The notes beneath the pieces are model-generated. The model searched no databases. It saw only the letters and a program-made list of their open reading frames with translations, and was not told the origin of the DNA. Shown here piece after piece: positions 27,684 to 36,054 of a DNA stretch of 64,000 nt; the first letter of the stretch is position 1; each line of letters opens with the position of its first letter. The position numbers and the translations under genes are program-made. The stretch is from Flavobacterium sp. NRK F7. GTDB taxonomy: Bacteria; Bacteroidota; Bacteroidia; Flavobacteriales; Flavobacteriaceae. The DNA lies in NCBI RefSeq assembly GCF_024054195.1, contig NZ_JAMXLB010000001.1:1605624-1669623 (forward strand), in the 5' to 3' direction.

Positions 27684-29609
27684 CTATTTTTCATTTAAGA
27701 AAAATTCTTGTATTTCGATAATCCAATTCGGTATTGCATATTCTTCTTTTTCTAGTTCCTTTATATAACTATTAGCAAAATCATATTTATTGTTATCTGA
27801 ATCAAAAAAAGCTAATAAATTTTTATATAAGCTAGGTGCCAAATCCATTGCAAAATAAGAAGGAATTTCTTGTTTGTCTTCTTCCAGATTAACAAAATCT
27901 AATAATTCAGGATAATATTCCTTATATAATTTCAAAGTATTGTTAAAGGCTTTGCCATTTAAAGAATCTTCAATTTCAGTAGGTGGTGCTTTTGGGTTTG
28001 AACTAATATTGATAAGTTTTGTGTCATTATTAATATTAACCAATCTTTTTACTAAAACATTTTTTGTATTTGTTGATTCAAATTCTACTAATTCAGAGTC
28101 GGTATCACAAATAAATGCTATTTTCCCATTTAAGTCTTTTTTAAATTCATCAATAGAAACACTTAAATGTTCATATATACGTTTTATTTCATTAGCACCA
28201 CCTACAGGAATAATTCTCAGTCTGTTATAAACTTTTAATTCATGAAAATAAAAGTCGAAATATATTTTTTCTGAGCTACCTTCACAAATTATCCAATTGA
28301 AAGGTTCTTCATCAAGTATTGAAGAGACAATCGATTGGATAAAATCATTTAAACTTTTAAGTCTTAAATCATATGGAAGTTTCCCTTTTGATGTTCTGTT
28401 CTGTTGTTTTATAGCTTCTCTATAATTTTCTAAACTTACTAAATCAAAAAGATGGTCACCATCTTTTTTTGTTATTGCAGTTACACTACATTTTTCTATT
28501 ATTGGCAAAAAACCATACCAATGAGTTGAGAATAAAAATTGATGTGTTGATTCTGCAATTTCATACATTTTCATAAAATGGTCAAAACATGCAGAAATAT
28601 GTAGTGAACTTTCAGGTTCATCTACTGCAATAATTAGGTTATCACTATTATCTCTATGATTTTTTATTAAGTTATGTGTAACTTCTATAATTGCTTTTTG
28701 CTTTTCTCCACTACTTAAGTCTCCAATTTCAAGCCAATTGTCTCCTTGCTTTTTATGTAGTTTTCGAATGTTGAAAAAAGCTTCTATTATTAAATTATAT
28801 ATGTCAGTTTTTCTTAAGTTTTGTTGTCTGTCTGTTGGTGTTCGAAATGAATAATCTTCTAATTCATGTGATAATCCACCTAAAAAATCATTAAGACTTT
28901 TATTAATCTCAGTAATTTGTTTATTTGGGACTCTTTCTTCTAAAACTTGTAATAGGGTTTCGCCCATTAAAGCTTGAATTTCTTTAGTTTCAAGTTTTGT
29001 AAATGTTGTTGGATCAATATCTTTTGGAATGTAAATATATTGGTAAAGAGCCTTAATTTCTAAAAATAATGGCTTCAAAATATTTAGTTCAGTTTCATCT
29101 AATGTAGTTTTTTCATGATCTAATTCAGGAAATAATGTTCTAGTAATTATGTTTGAATTGAAAAAACTAATATTAACATTTAAATTGTAATCAACACCTA
29201 ACGGTAATAAGTAATATTCATCAATATTAAAATTTTGAATTAAAGCTGTTCTTTGGTTTGTAAATTCTTTAAAATGAGGTCTATTAATATTTGCAATTTC
29301 AGTTTCTGGGATATTCCAAATTACATTACTATATGTTTCAGCTATTTCAGAATTTACAGTTATTTTTGATTTATGAATTAAAAAAATAGGTACTATAGAA
29401 GGATTAGTAACAATGAGTCCACTTCTTTTTGTTGTTACATTTAAATTCCATGTTTTATCATTAAACAAACAGTCAAAAGCTTCTAAAACAGTACTTTTAC
29501 CAATTCCATTATTACCGACTAAACCACAGAATTTATCTTTTGATGTAATAGGAATATAATTAATTCCTTGATATGTTTTTATGTATTTTAATATTACTCC
29601 TATTATCAT
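27684..29609 (-). CDS. OLD-like ABC-type ATPase with TOPRIM-like C-terminus
   Basis: The 641-residue protein has Walker A GNNGIGKST (near 32-40), an ABC signature LSSGEKQKAIIEV (near 295), Walker B LIIAVDEPESSLHI (near 325) and an H-loop region (FLFSTHWYG). The last third has WIICEGSSEKIYFDFY (near 440), a VGGANEI turn and IAFICDTDSE (near 497), fitting the Glu and DxD of a TOPRIM nuclease fold. This is the plan of OLD/GajA-type or AriA/AriB-like (PARIS) proteins. Several such families protect bacteria from phages. The assignment to defence is inference from family and from its place in cargo. Confidence 0.8.
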   Translation of the reverse strand: MIIGVILKYIKTYQGINYIPITSKDKFCGLVGNNGIGKSTVLEAFDCLFNDKTWNLNVTTKRSGLIVTNPSIVPIFLIHKSKITVNSEIAETYSNVIWNIPETEIANINRPHFKEFTNQRTALIQNFNIDEYYLLPLGVDYNLNVNISFFNSNIITRTLFPELDHEKTTLDETELNILKPLFLEIKALYQYIYIPKDIDPTTFTKLETKEIQALMGETLLQVLEERVPNKQITEINKSLNDFLGGLSHELEDYSFRTPTDRQQNLRKTDIYNLIIEAFFNIRKLHKKQGDNWLEIGDLSSGEKQKAIIEVTHNLIKNHRDNSDNLIIAVDEPESSLHISACFDHFMKMYEIAESTHQFLFSTHWYGFLPIIEKCSVTAITKKDGDHLFDLVSLENYREAIKQQNRTSKGKLPYDLRLKSLNDFIQSIVSSILDEEPFNWIICEGSSEKIYFDFYFHELKVYNRLRIIPVGGANEIKRIYEHLSVSIDEFKKDLNGKIAFICDTDSELVEFESTNTKNVLVKRLVNINNDTKLINISSNPKAPPTEIEDSLNGKAFNNTLKLYKEYYPELLDFVNLEEDKQEIPSYFAMDLAPSLYKNLLAFFDSDNNKYDFANSYIKELEKEEYAIPNWIIEIQEFFLNEK

Positions 29610-29781
29610 TTATATAGTATGTTTTTAATGTTAGAATACTTATTCGAGGTAATGTGTCTGCTAATTTGTGTATAAGTATGAAATCGTTATGCCTATACAC
29701 AAATTTTAGATGAGTCTAGTAAAATGTGTTTTTTAACTTTTTTTCTTCCTTTCAAATCTAACCTATTTTATTTAACTCTGC

Positions 29782-29835
29782 AATACGTATAAATACGTAT
29801 TTTTACCTATATTATGTACGTATTTATACGTATAT
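29782..29835. repeat. Palindromic intergenic repeat, copy 3
   Basis: CAATACGTATAAATACGTAT and GTACGTATTTATACGTA with the same 35-bp step as the other two copies. It lies in the 350-bp gap between the OLD-like gene and the rightward peptide operon; the gap otherwise holds only A/T-rich DNA likely to include both promoters. Confidence 0.8.
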
Positions 29836-29962
29836 TTTAACAAAATCTATATTTTTTATGTAAACATTTTAACAAATAAATTCTTTTACTTTGTTGGTGT
29901 TTGTTTCTTGTTTTTACGAATTAAGTACTTTTATGGTATAATTAATTTAAAAACATTTTATT

Positions 29963-30118
29963 ATGAAAAAATTGGACACTTTTCAGTCTCAAAAGTTAAT
30001 CAACAAACATTTAAAAACAGTTAAAGGCGGTGAAGATTCAACAGTTATTGATGAATCTTTAAATGAGGACGGTACACCAAGAACAAAAGATGGTACTATC
30101 GTTCCTCCAAGAAATTAG
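29963..30118 (+). CDS. Double-glycine leader peptide (RiPP-precursor-like)
   Basis: The 51-codon frame encodes MKKLDTFQSQKLINKHLKTV followed by KGG and a 28-residue acidic/proline tail ending TIVPPRN. The leader (KKLxxFxxxKL...L..VKGG) matches Bacteroidetes natural-product and bacteriocin precursors cut after GG by a C39-type peptidase. The core lacks Cys. No modification enzyme or transporter gene is adjacent, so it would rely on enzymes elsewhere or be a signalling peptide. It is followed after 6 nt by a membrane protein gene, so it is the first gene of a three-gene unit. Confidence 0.75.
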   Translation: MKKLDTFQSQKLINKHLKTVKGGEDSTVIDESLNEDGTPRTKDGTIVPPRN

Positions 30119-30124
30119 AAATCT

Positions 30125-30547
30125 ATGAAAGAAAGATCATTTGGAACCATTTTAGTGATCCTATCTGCATTAATAACATATACTGATAAATTAGGAATTG
30201 AATTGGATTATAATTTTGAATACAATTCTACCACTAATTTTATTTATGCATTTACCACAACCTTGTCTCCAATTATCCTAGCAATTGGTGCTAATTTCAA
30301 ACCTTTAAGATCTAGTTATATTTTTCCAATTTTTGTCTATTCTGCAAACCTTTTTTGGGTGTTAAGCTCAGATAAAGATGACATGGGTTATTCCTGGTAC
30401 TATGCAGCAGCAGTTTGTATCAGTTTTGTTGTATTTATCATTTTTGTAGATCGATTTATCAAAAAGGAAAATTATTATAAAAACAAGGTGAATGTTCTTG
30501 AAGCTTTACTTGATTTAAAAATTGCAATTCACAAAGATGAAAAATAA
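30125..30547 (+). CDS. Hypothetical polytopic membrane protein
   Basis: The 140-residue protein has about four hydrophobic segments (FGTILVILSALITY; FIYAFTTTLSPIILAIGA; YIFPIFVYSANLFWVL; YYAAAVCISFVVFIIFV) and a basic C-terminal helix. It starts 6 nt after the double-glycine peptide gene. It may export, sense or give immunity to that peptide, which is inference from position only. No family is recognised. Confidence 0.65.
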   Translation: MKERSFGTILVILSALITYTDKLGIELDYNFEYNSTTNFIYAFTTTLSPIILAIGANFKPLRSSYIFPIFVYSANLFWVLSSDKDDMGYSWYYAAAVCISFVVFIIFVDRFIKKENYYKNKVNVLEALLDLKIAIHKDEK

Positions 30548-30737
30548 AAACATCAATGCTGAATTGTCGATTTTACACTCTTTAACTCTTAGTACAATAA
30601 GAGATTTAAAGGATGGTGTTATATCTAAAATTGAAGCGGATAAAATATTTTTTGAAATTAAAAACAAACTAGATGAATTGGACTCTAAGAGACCAAATGA
30701 TTTTCTAGATGACTTTATTACTAAGATTGAATTTTAA
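30537..30737 (+). CDS. Small helical cytoplasmic protein
   Basis: The ATG at 30537 overlaps the previous gene by 11 nt and gives 66 residues (MKNKNINAELSILHSL...). The frame also extends to a TTG at 30522, but coupling by overlap favours the ATG. The sequence is amphipathic and helical, without signal or membrane segment. It closes the peptide operon and is followed by a terminator. Function unknown. Confidence 0.55.
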   Translation: MKNKNINAELSILHSLTLSTIRDLKDGVISKIEADKIFFEIKNKLDELDSKRPNDFLDDFITKIEF

Positions 30738-30741
30738 ATGG

Positions 30742-30769
30742 AAAAGGCTGTTGTAAAACAGCTTTTTTT
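30742..30769 (+). terminator. Terminator of the peptide operon
   Basis: AAAAGGCTGTT pairs with AACAGCTTTT across GTAA, followed by T residues. Confidence 0.75.
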
Positions 30770-30800
30770 ATATAGGTTGTTACCTACAGTACTTTTCTTT

Positions 30801-32825
30801 TTATGCGAAAAGTTTGTCAAAAAAAGCACTATGTCTGTTTTGGGCTATATCTAATAATTTTCTAAACGTCATAACTTCAATATGCATATTCAATTCAGAC
30901 TGAATTTTGTAATAAGTCCCAAATGGCGTTTTCTTCCATCCTTTTCCTTCGTTAAATTTCGCTAAAAGTGGTGGAATTACGTCTAAAACTATGAATCCAA
31001 ATTTTGGAGTATTTTCCGTTATTATTACGTGATTTCCTTTATAATTTTTTTTGTCTTGTTTGTAAAGAAATTCATCAAAATAGGGTTCCACTAAATCAGA
31101 GAATTGCCATCTATAATCTCCTTTGCTTTTCTGATGAGCAATTTCTCCTGGACGCTTAAACTCAAAAATCACCATTGAATTGACTTCTCCTGCACTTCTA
31201 TTTCCAAAACTAATTGGATTATCAAACATTCCAGGATTATCAGTCAAAAGTAAATCAGGTTCTTTACTACTTTTCTTTTGTGAAAATGATGTTATTGATT
31301 TATCTGAAGCGATAAACTTATAATTAATAAACCTTTCGTCCAATAACCATAGATTATGGTTCTCGTATGAGGTTTGGTCATTGGTTAAACCCATTGGAAA
31401 AATTATGTTGTGAACATCTTCCTCAAGTTTATATCTACCTTCTTCATCAGCATCTAAAAATTTCTCGAACAATTGGATTATTGCTTTACGTCTTGTCATA
31501 TAATCTGCTAAACTGTCAATGTCGTATGCAGTTTTTTCTCTTATATCATCTTTTATTTTCTCAATTGATTCTTCACTAATGTGTTTTTCTGAAATGAATT
31601 TTTCAATATGATTTTCAACTTTTTTACGTGCCGAATATGAAATCCTATATAGATGTTCCTCAAGTTTATCTTCTGAAAGATTTGGTGGAATAGAATCTAA
31701 AATTGCAGGATTTTTTAAAAAACTCCTGTATCTAGGTGCATTGTCAATTATGTAATTTTCTATTTGCTTTTGACTTTTAATTTTAGAGTCTTTTACAAAT
31801 TGATCATATTCATCTTCTAAAACTTCTGTTAGTTTTTCTTCAATATCTTGAAATGTAACCTGTTCTGAATTGTTAAAAAGTAGATTTTCGTTTTCTTTTG
31901 GAATATTAAACCCGTTTCTAGCGCTAAACGCTTTTTGATTTAAAAATTCCGACACTACATATACATCTAAAAAATATAAACTACCGTTTTTAGAAATTGG
32001 ATAATTGAATAGGCTATTGAAATTTTTAATGTTTTTTGGATTACCAACTACTCGTGAATTAGCACAATAATAAACGTAATTGTTCTTTCTGTTTCCTTCT
32101 TTTGGCGTTTTAGTAATGTAAATTTTAAAAGGATGATTTTTTACAGTAAATGTTCTTTCTTTTTCTTTTGAAACTCTTGCAAAAAGGTCATTTATATATT
32201 CTGCTTCTCTGCCTTCTTCATCATAAACGACAATACTTGGTAAGGAATCATTGAGATAATAAATTAAACAATGTTCCATAATTTTTTCTGATATCTGAAT
32301 TAATGATAAAGAAGATTTTTCTTTAATAATTTCATTAAAGCAATTACTTAATTCAACAGTTGTTTTTGATTCTTGTTTGTCAGAAATCTCGGATTTTATT
32401 GGTTTGAGTTCGTCATTTGAGTTAAATTCAAATTCTCTATAATGCCAACCTCCATTTTCAAAATAGTTACTTTTTACTTTTAAATTTTCAAATGCGGCTA
32501 AAACTGTAAATCTACCAATGCCTTTACAGCCGAATTCTTTATTTATTTTTGAGAAAGGTGTTTCAAATGATTTGTAATTCTTCTCGTTGAATCCAATTCC
32601 ATTATCAGTAATGACAATGCTATCAATAGTTCTTATATTTTCGAAGTTTGCTTGTTTTGGTGAACTACCACGAATGATTTTTACTTGAATATTTTTTTCA
32701 TCATTTGGTTTGTCCGATTGTTGCAAGCTAATAACAGAATTTACTATACATTCCATCATTGGTAATAGAACATCATCAGCTGTTAAATCAACAGTTTCAA
32801 CAATATTTTCAACAGGTACAATCAT
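30801..32825 (-). CDS. GHKL-ATPase fused to a PD-(D/E)XK-like nuclease domain
   Basis: The 674-residue protein has a Bergerat ATP-binding domain: N-box MECIVNSVIS (near 23), G1 box ITDNGIGFNEKNY (near 73) and G2 box GCKGIGRF (near 99). The middle is helical. Near residues 520-560 EPDLLLTDN is followed by VIFEFKRPG, which fits the D...ExK active site of restriction-like nucleases. ATPase-nuclease fusions of this kind occur in defence islands; here it lies next to an OLD-like gene and a DUF5677-like gene within cargo. Defence is a reasonable inference, but no named system is claimed. Confidence 0.75.
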   Translation of the reverse strand: MIVPVENIVETVDLTADDVLLPMMECIVNSVISLQQSDKPNDEKNIQVKIIRGSSPKQANFENIRTIDSIVITDNGIGFNEKNYKSFETPFSKINKEFGCKGIGRFTVLAAFENLKVKSNYFENGGWHYREFEFNSNDELKPIKSEISDKQESKTTVELSNCFNEIIKEKSSLSLIQISEKIMEHCLIYYLNDSLPSIVVYDEEGREAEYINDLFARVSKEKERTFTVKNHPFKIYITKTPKEGNRKNNYVYYCANSRVVGNPKNIKNFNSLFNYPISKNGSLYFLDVYVVSEFLNQKAFSARNGFNIPKENENLLFNNSEQVTFQDIEEKLTEVLEDEYDQFVKDSKIKSQKQIENYIIDNAPRYRSFLKNPAILDSIPPNLSEDKLEEHLYRISYSARKKVENHIEKFISEKHISEESIEKIKDDIREKTAYDIDSLADYMTRRKAIIQLFEKFLDADEEGRYKLEEDVHNIIFPMGLTNDQTSYENHNLWLLDERFINYKFIASDKSITSFSQKKSSKEPDLLLTDNPGMFDNPISFGNRSAGEVNSMVIFEFKRPGEIAHQKSKGDYRWQFSDLVEPYFDEFLYKQDKKNYKGNHVIITENTPKFGFIVLDVIPPLLAKFNEGKGWKKTPFGTYYKIQSELNMHIEVMTFRKLLDIAQNRHSAFFDKLFA

Positions 32826-32963
32826 TATTTATAGTTCTTTTTTCAGTATTGTGGGCAACGTTTTTTCGCTACAAGAAGTGGTGTAAACAAATACCAAACC
32901 ATAACAAATATAAACTTATTTTAGAAAATTCGGAAAATTTTAGGAATAACACTGAACTAGCTA

Positions 32964-33776
32964 TTACTTGTAACCATTGTTAACAGTAGTTTTTTTTATT
33001 TTCGCAATCATATTCGCAAAGAAAATTTTTTCTATATCTTTTAAGTTCGGTAATTCTTTGTCCTCAACTAAATAATCAAAAATTGAATTACAGTAAAAAT
33101 TTAAATATTCTCCAAACTCAAAATCAGAGCGATTAGATGCGTTGATTAACATTCCATTTGCTAATAATATTGAGTTCCGAAGAATATTATTTTTTTTGAA
33201 TTCAACCATTCTTTCGTTTTTCACTATTCTTAAAGCGTCCCAATATCCTTCATCAGCTCTTGGATGAACGAAAGATGAACCTAAATCATAGCCTAAACTG
33301 TATAGAAAAGAAAAGTCAATTTCCTTTGCAAAGTTTTCTATTTTGGGCTCAATCCATTGGTTTTTTTCCTTTTTCAGAGCTTGATATTTTTTTACTTGTT
33401 CTTTGCTATCAACTAAATATTCTTTGGTTTTTGGACTGTTAAATTCCGAGTTACTTCTCATTTTATTCCTCGACTCAAATGTTTTAATAAAAGACCAATC
33501 TTTAAATGCCTGATAAGAATTGGTTTTATGTAAATATTCAAGATAAAAATATCTTTCGATTAAAAGTCTGTATAGAGCCATTGCTTCTCCTTCTTGTTCT
33601 TCTTTTAATAAAAGAGAAATGCTGTTAATCAGAGAATGTGATTTAGCTATAAAATTTCTTAAGATTTGATTTTTTGTATCTAAACTACTCTGGTCAAATG
33701 TCAAAATAACAAATTTGGTGAACCGTTTATAAGATTCAGTTAACTCTAAAAGTTCATTATTTTTTTCATTTGTCAT
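32964..33776 (-). CDS. DUF5677-like protein
   Basis: The ATG at 33776 (MTNEKNNELLELTESY) gives 270 residues; the longer frame to 33839 begins with an unlikely hydrophobic stretch. The mostly helical protein contains ALYRLLIERYFYLEYL and a later GSSFVHPRADEGY, a pattern like that of DUF5677-type proteins. Their role is unknown, but they are frequent near defence genes. It lies 138 bp upstream of the GHKL gene on the same strand and 112 bp downstream of the repressor. Confidence 0.55.
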   Translation of the reverse strand: MTNEKNNELLELTESYKRFTKFVILTFDQSSLDTKNQILRNFIAKSHSLINSISLLLKEEQEGEAMALYRLLIERYFYLEYLHKTNSYQAFKDWSFIKTFESRNKMRSNSEFNSPKTKEYLVDSKEQVKKYQALKKEKNQWIEPKIENFAKEIDFSFLYSLGYDLGSSFVHPRADEGYWDALRIVKNERMVEFKKNNILRNSILLANGMLINASNRSDFEFGEYLNFYCNSIFDYLVEDKELPNLKDIEKIFFANMIAKIKKTTVNNGYK

Positions 33777-33887
33777 CGGTTTTGTCAAATTACTGGTAAC
33801 TAGTATATTTGCGCTACAACTAGCACCAATCAACCCCATTTTGGGAGTATATACGAAGTTTTTTTTTTTATATTTCTAAATTAATCT

Positions 33888-34373
33888 TTAGACAGATTTC
33901 TCGGGTAAATCCTTTTTTGTCGAATCGCTTATCGATTGTTTGATATCGTTTCTTAGTGTAATGTGGTGAATTTCTTTTACCATTTTAAACAACATATCCT
34001 CATTTTCATTTTCCGAATTACTTTTTTCTAATCGTTCTACTTTTTCTTTATAGAATGCAATTAAATCATCACGTAATTGTAATTCTTTAGCGAATTGCTC
34101 ATTACCACCTGTATTTACATCGTTTAACGTTGTATCTTTTTTAGTGATTTTACCACCATCATTTTCTTCTAAAGATGTATTTATGAAAGCATCAATTGAG
34201 ATTTCAAAGTAATCGCAAATTTTTTGAATTGTTTCAATTTTAGGTTGCGCTTTTTTAGAAATATATGTGTTAATAGTTCCTCTTTTTAGGTCAAAAATAG
34301 AACCTAAATCATCTTGAGAACCTCTCATTTTTGTAACTAAATAAGAAATATTTTCAGAAATATAGTTTTTCAT
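33888..34373 (-). CDS. Prophage repressor, XRE-type
   Basis: The ATG at 34373 gives 161 residues starting MKNYISENISYLVTKMRGSQ. The helix-turn-helix is at about residues 15-60 (QDDLGSIFDLKRGTINTYI, then PKIETIQKICDYF), followed by an acidic linker and a coiled-coil C-terminus (LRDDLIAFYKEKVERLEKS). No LexA-type Ser/Lys protease motif is seen. It is divergent from the rightward early genes, with operator-like repeats in between, and so is the best candidate for the lysogeny switch. Confidence 0.85.
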   Translation of the reverse strand: MKNYISENISYLVTKMRGSQDDLGSIFDLKRGTINTYISKKAQPKIETIQKICDYFEISIDAFINTSLEENDGGKITKKDTTLNDVNTGGNEQFAKELQLRDDLIAFYKEKVERLEKSNSENENEDMLFKMVKEIHHITLRNDIKQSISDSTKKDLPEKSV

Positions 34374-34463
34374 GTAAAAAATACGATTATTTAAAATTCT
34401 GATTATCAATTACTTAAAAATATTAACGTATTTTTTATGATATTTTTATCGTAAAAAATGCGA
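34374..34463. promoter_or_regulatory. Operator-like repeats between repressor and early genes
   Basis: Three related sites share GTAAAAAATRCGAT: 34374-34387 direct, 34427-34441 inverted (CGTATTTTTTATGAT) and 34449-34463 direct (ATCGTAAAAAATGCG). The last two form an inverted pair. Further TACG words extend to 34506. Location in the divergent promoter gap supports repressor binding. Confidence 0.65.
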
Positions 34464-34512
34464 TGTATCAAAAAATATACGTAATATTGTCGTATCAAAA
34501 TACGAAAAAATA

Positions 34513-34743
34513 ATGACTGTAGCAGATTTTAAAAAAGAGAGGGATGAGAAAATTAAATCTCGTTATGAGGAACTGAAAAAGATTACTGGAAGAGGGAATG
34601 AGGCTCTTTCAGTAACTGCTACGGAGTTTGGTTTAAGCGTTCATGCAATAGATAAAATTATTTATCCTAGAACCAAAACTAAAACTGTGCCAAACGAGGA
34701 AGAAGTAGAAATAAATACTATAAATGATAAACACAACCCATAA
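34513..34743 (+). CDS. Small early protein on the Cro side
   Basis: The 76-residue protein has a helical N-terminal half with a possible helix-turn-helix (ALSVTATEFGLSVHAIDKII) and an acidic tail. It is the first rightward gene after the repressor, the position of Cro-like or excisionase-like proteins. Identity is not established by sequence. Its last codons overlap the start of a long-stem RNA structure. Confidence 0.6.
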   Translation: MTVADFKKERDEKIKSRYEELKKITGRGNEALSVTATEFGLSVHAIDKIIYPRTKTKTVPNEEEVEINTINDKHNP

Positions 34744-34870
34744 ATGAACCTTAAATCACAACACTTGAAAATTGTAGTTTGTCCATGGTCAATGTGGTTT
34801 AAATGGTTTAACTATAGGATTAATGCGGTAACATTAATCCGTGATCAACTAAATGGGTTGTGTTTTTTTT
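34731..34870. ncRNA. Structured element 1 (long-stem hairpin)
   Basis: ACACAACCCA pairs with TGGGTTGTGT 114 nt later and is followed by eight T. Inside lies a second hairpin, GGATTAATG / CATTAATCC, and a reversed AACCATTTAAACCAC motif. The same plan recurs at 35525-35718. It could be an RNA with a terminator end or an attenuator. Confidence 0.55.
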
Positions 34871-34883
34871 AAAACTAAATAAA

Positions 34884-35231
34884 ATGATAAACGTTTCAAA
34901 AAGAAATAAAATGCTTAATGAGAACAGCATTTTAAGAAATGATTTTGAGAATGAGATTTTAATTTCAATCTTTTTAAATCAATTCAAAAACCTTCAATTG
35001 TCATACAAGCAAATCATTAATGTTGTTAATGAATGCAATTTTGAAATGTATTTGCGAAATTATTTAGTAACACATATTCATATCATCAAGAAGATGGAAG
35101 AATTTCCAAGTTTATTAAGTTTACAAAACTTGCAGTATATCCATCAACAATCGCTTGGCAAATATATAAGTCAATTGGATTTTGATATACTTCCATATGC
35201 TCGGCTATTTGCATATGAAGTTCCGTCCTAA
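34884..35231 (+). CDS. Hypothetical early protein
   Basis: The ATG at 34884 gives 115 residues (MINVSKRNKMLNENSIL...), soluble, helical, without recognised motifs. It starts 14 nt after the T-run of structured element 1. The last 146 bp overlap the 3' end of a leftward frame at 35086-35379, and at most one of the two may be real in that stretch. Confidence 0.45.
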   Translation: MINVSKRNKMLNENSILRNDFENEILISIFLNQFKNLQLSYKQIINVVNECNFEMYLRNYLVTHIHIIKKMEEFPSLLSLQNLQYIHQQSLGKYISQLDFDILPYARLFAYEVPS

Positions 35232-35379
35232 GTGAATTTAATAAATCATTAAAAGTTATTAAATCATCGTAAGATAATGTGTTGTTTTCCTCAGTATATG
35301 AGGTTGAAATTTTAAGATAAAACGTGATTTTGTTGTAGATGTTTTCACAATCAAAAAGGAATGAATACTGATTTTTCAT
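35086..35379 (-). CDS. Hypothetical leftward early protein
   Basis: This 97-residue frame (MKNQYSFLFDCENIYNKITF...) is supported by an upstream AACCATTTAACC motif in its own orientation (35402-35414) and by a structured element directly before the start. It overlaps the rightward gene 34884-35231 tail to tail by 146 bp. Sequence is mixed helix/strand with no family. Confidence 0.45.
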   Translation of the reverse strand: MKNQYSFLFDCENIYNKITFYLKISTSYTEENNTLSYDDLITFNDLLNSLRTELHMQIAEHMEVYQNPIDLYICQAIVDGYTASFVNLINLEILPSS

Positions 35380-35387
35380 AAAATAAA

Positions 35388-35459
35388 AGCCCTTATAGGC
35401 GCGGTTAAATGGTTAAAAAATGTTTGAAATCGTAATCGTTAATTACAAGTATAAGGGCT
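35388..35459. ncRNA. Structured element 2 (long-stem hairpin)
   Basis: AGCCCTTATA pairs perfectly with TATAAGGGCT across 52 nt that contain a GTAAT/ATTAC hairpin and a reversed AACCATTTAACC motif. The stem start (AGCCC..TATAGGCG.GGTTA) resembles the hairpin at 42829-42871. Confidence 0.5.
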
Positions 35460-35524
35460 GTTTTAAGAATAGAAATAAAAATGAAGTAAGCTAAAAGCTT
35501 AACAATATTGATTTAATGCTATAT

Positions 35525-35718
35525 AAACACAACCCTAAAGAGTAGGCATTGCAAACTCTCTAAAGGTAAGTTCATTACCTATTTTGTAATAAAATGCTAT
35601 TAAAATCGAGATACTGGTCTTTTCATAGTGTAACTGGTATTTGTGGTTAAATGGTTTTAAAAAAGGATTAATACTGTCAATATTAATCTTTTGAATTACA
35701 AATATATGGGTTGTGTTT
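35525..35718. ncRNA. Structured element 3 (long-stem hairpin)
   Basis: AAACACAACCC pairs with GGGTTGTGTTT 183 bp apart, with an inner GATTAATA / TATTAATC hairpin and a reversed AACCATTTAACCAC motif at 35643-35656. Layout and sequence match element 1. With element 2 it occupies the 364-bp gap 35380-35743, where no gene is seen. Confidence 0.5.
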
Positions 35719-35743
35719 TTAATAAAGAAGTAATAATTAGAAA

Positions 35744-35956
35744 ATGTACGCAGAAACTGTATATACCGTCTTTAATTCGCTCTCACAAGTTGAGAAAGAG
35801 CGATTTATAGATATTATACAGCAAGAAATTAAAGCGTTGCAACAACCTAGTAAACCAAAAAAGGAAAAGAAATCAAGAGTAAAAAGTAAAGAAGAATATA
35901 TGGATATCGCTTTGCAACTTATGAGTAGTAGAAAACGAAATGCCAATAAAAAATGA
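35744..35956 (+). CDS. Small basic protein, homologue of the gene at 10637-10849
   Basis: The 70-residue protein has an N-terminal helical part (ETVYTVFNSLSQVEKERFID) and a lysine/arginine-rich tail (KPKKEKKSRVKS; SSRKRNANKK). The N-terminal pattern matches the 70-residue protein left of cas1, making a family shared by both flanks of the CRISPR locus. The basic tail suggests nucleic-acid binding. Function unknown. Confidence 0.65.
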   Translation: MYAETVYTVFNSLSQVEKERFIDIIQQEIKALQQPSKPKKEKKSRVKSKEEYMDIALQLMSSRKRNANKK

Positions 35957-36032
35957 GAGTGGATACCACTCCACTCTCAACCATTTAACCACACCATGAA
36001 CGGTGCAGATTGTTAAGCCACCACAGCTTAAC
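35955..36032 (+). terminator. Two hairpins around an AACCATTTAACCAC motif
   Basis: GAGAGTGG/CCACTCTC closes the previous gene, the exact motif AACCATTTAACCAC follows at 35979-35992, then a six-codon mini-frame (ATGAACGGTGC...) and a GTTAAGC/GCTTAAC hairpin. This may be a leader of the next gene. Confidence 0.45.
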
Positions 36033-36054
36033 GGTCCAAAATTAAGTAAAAATT

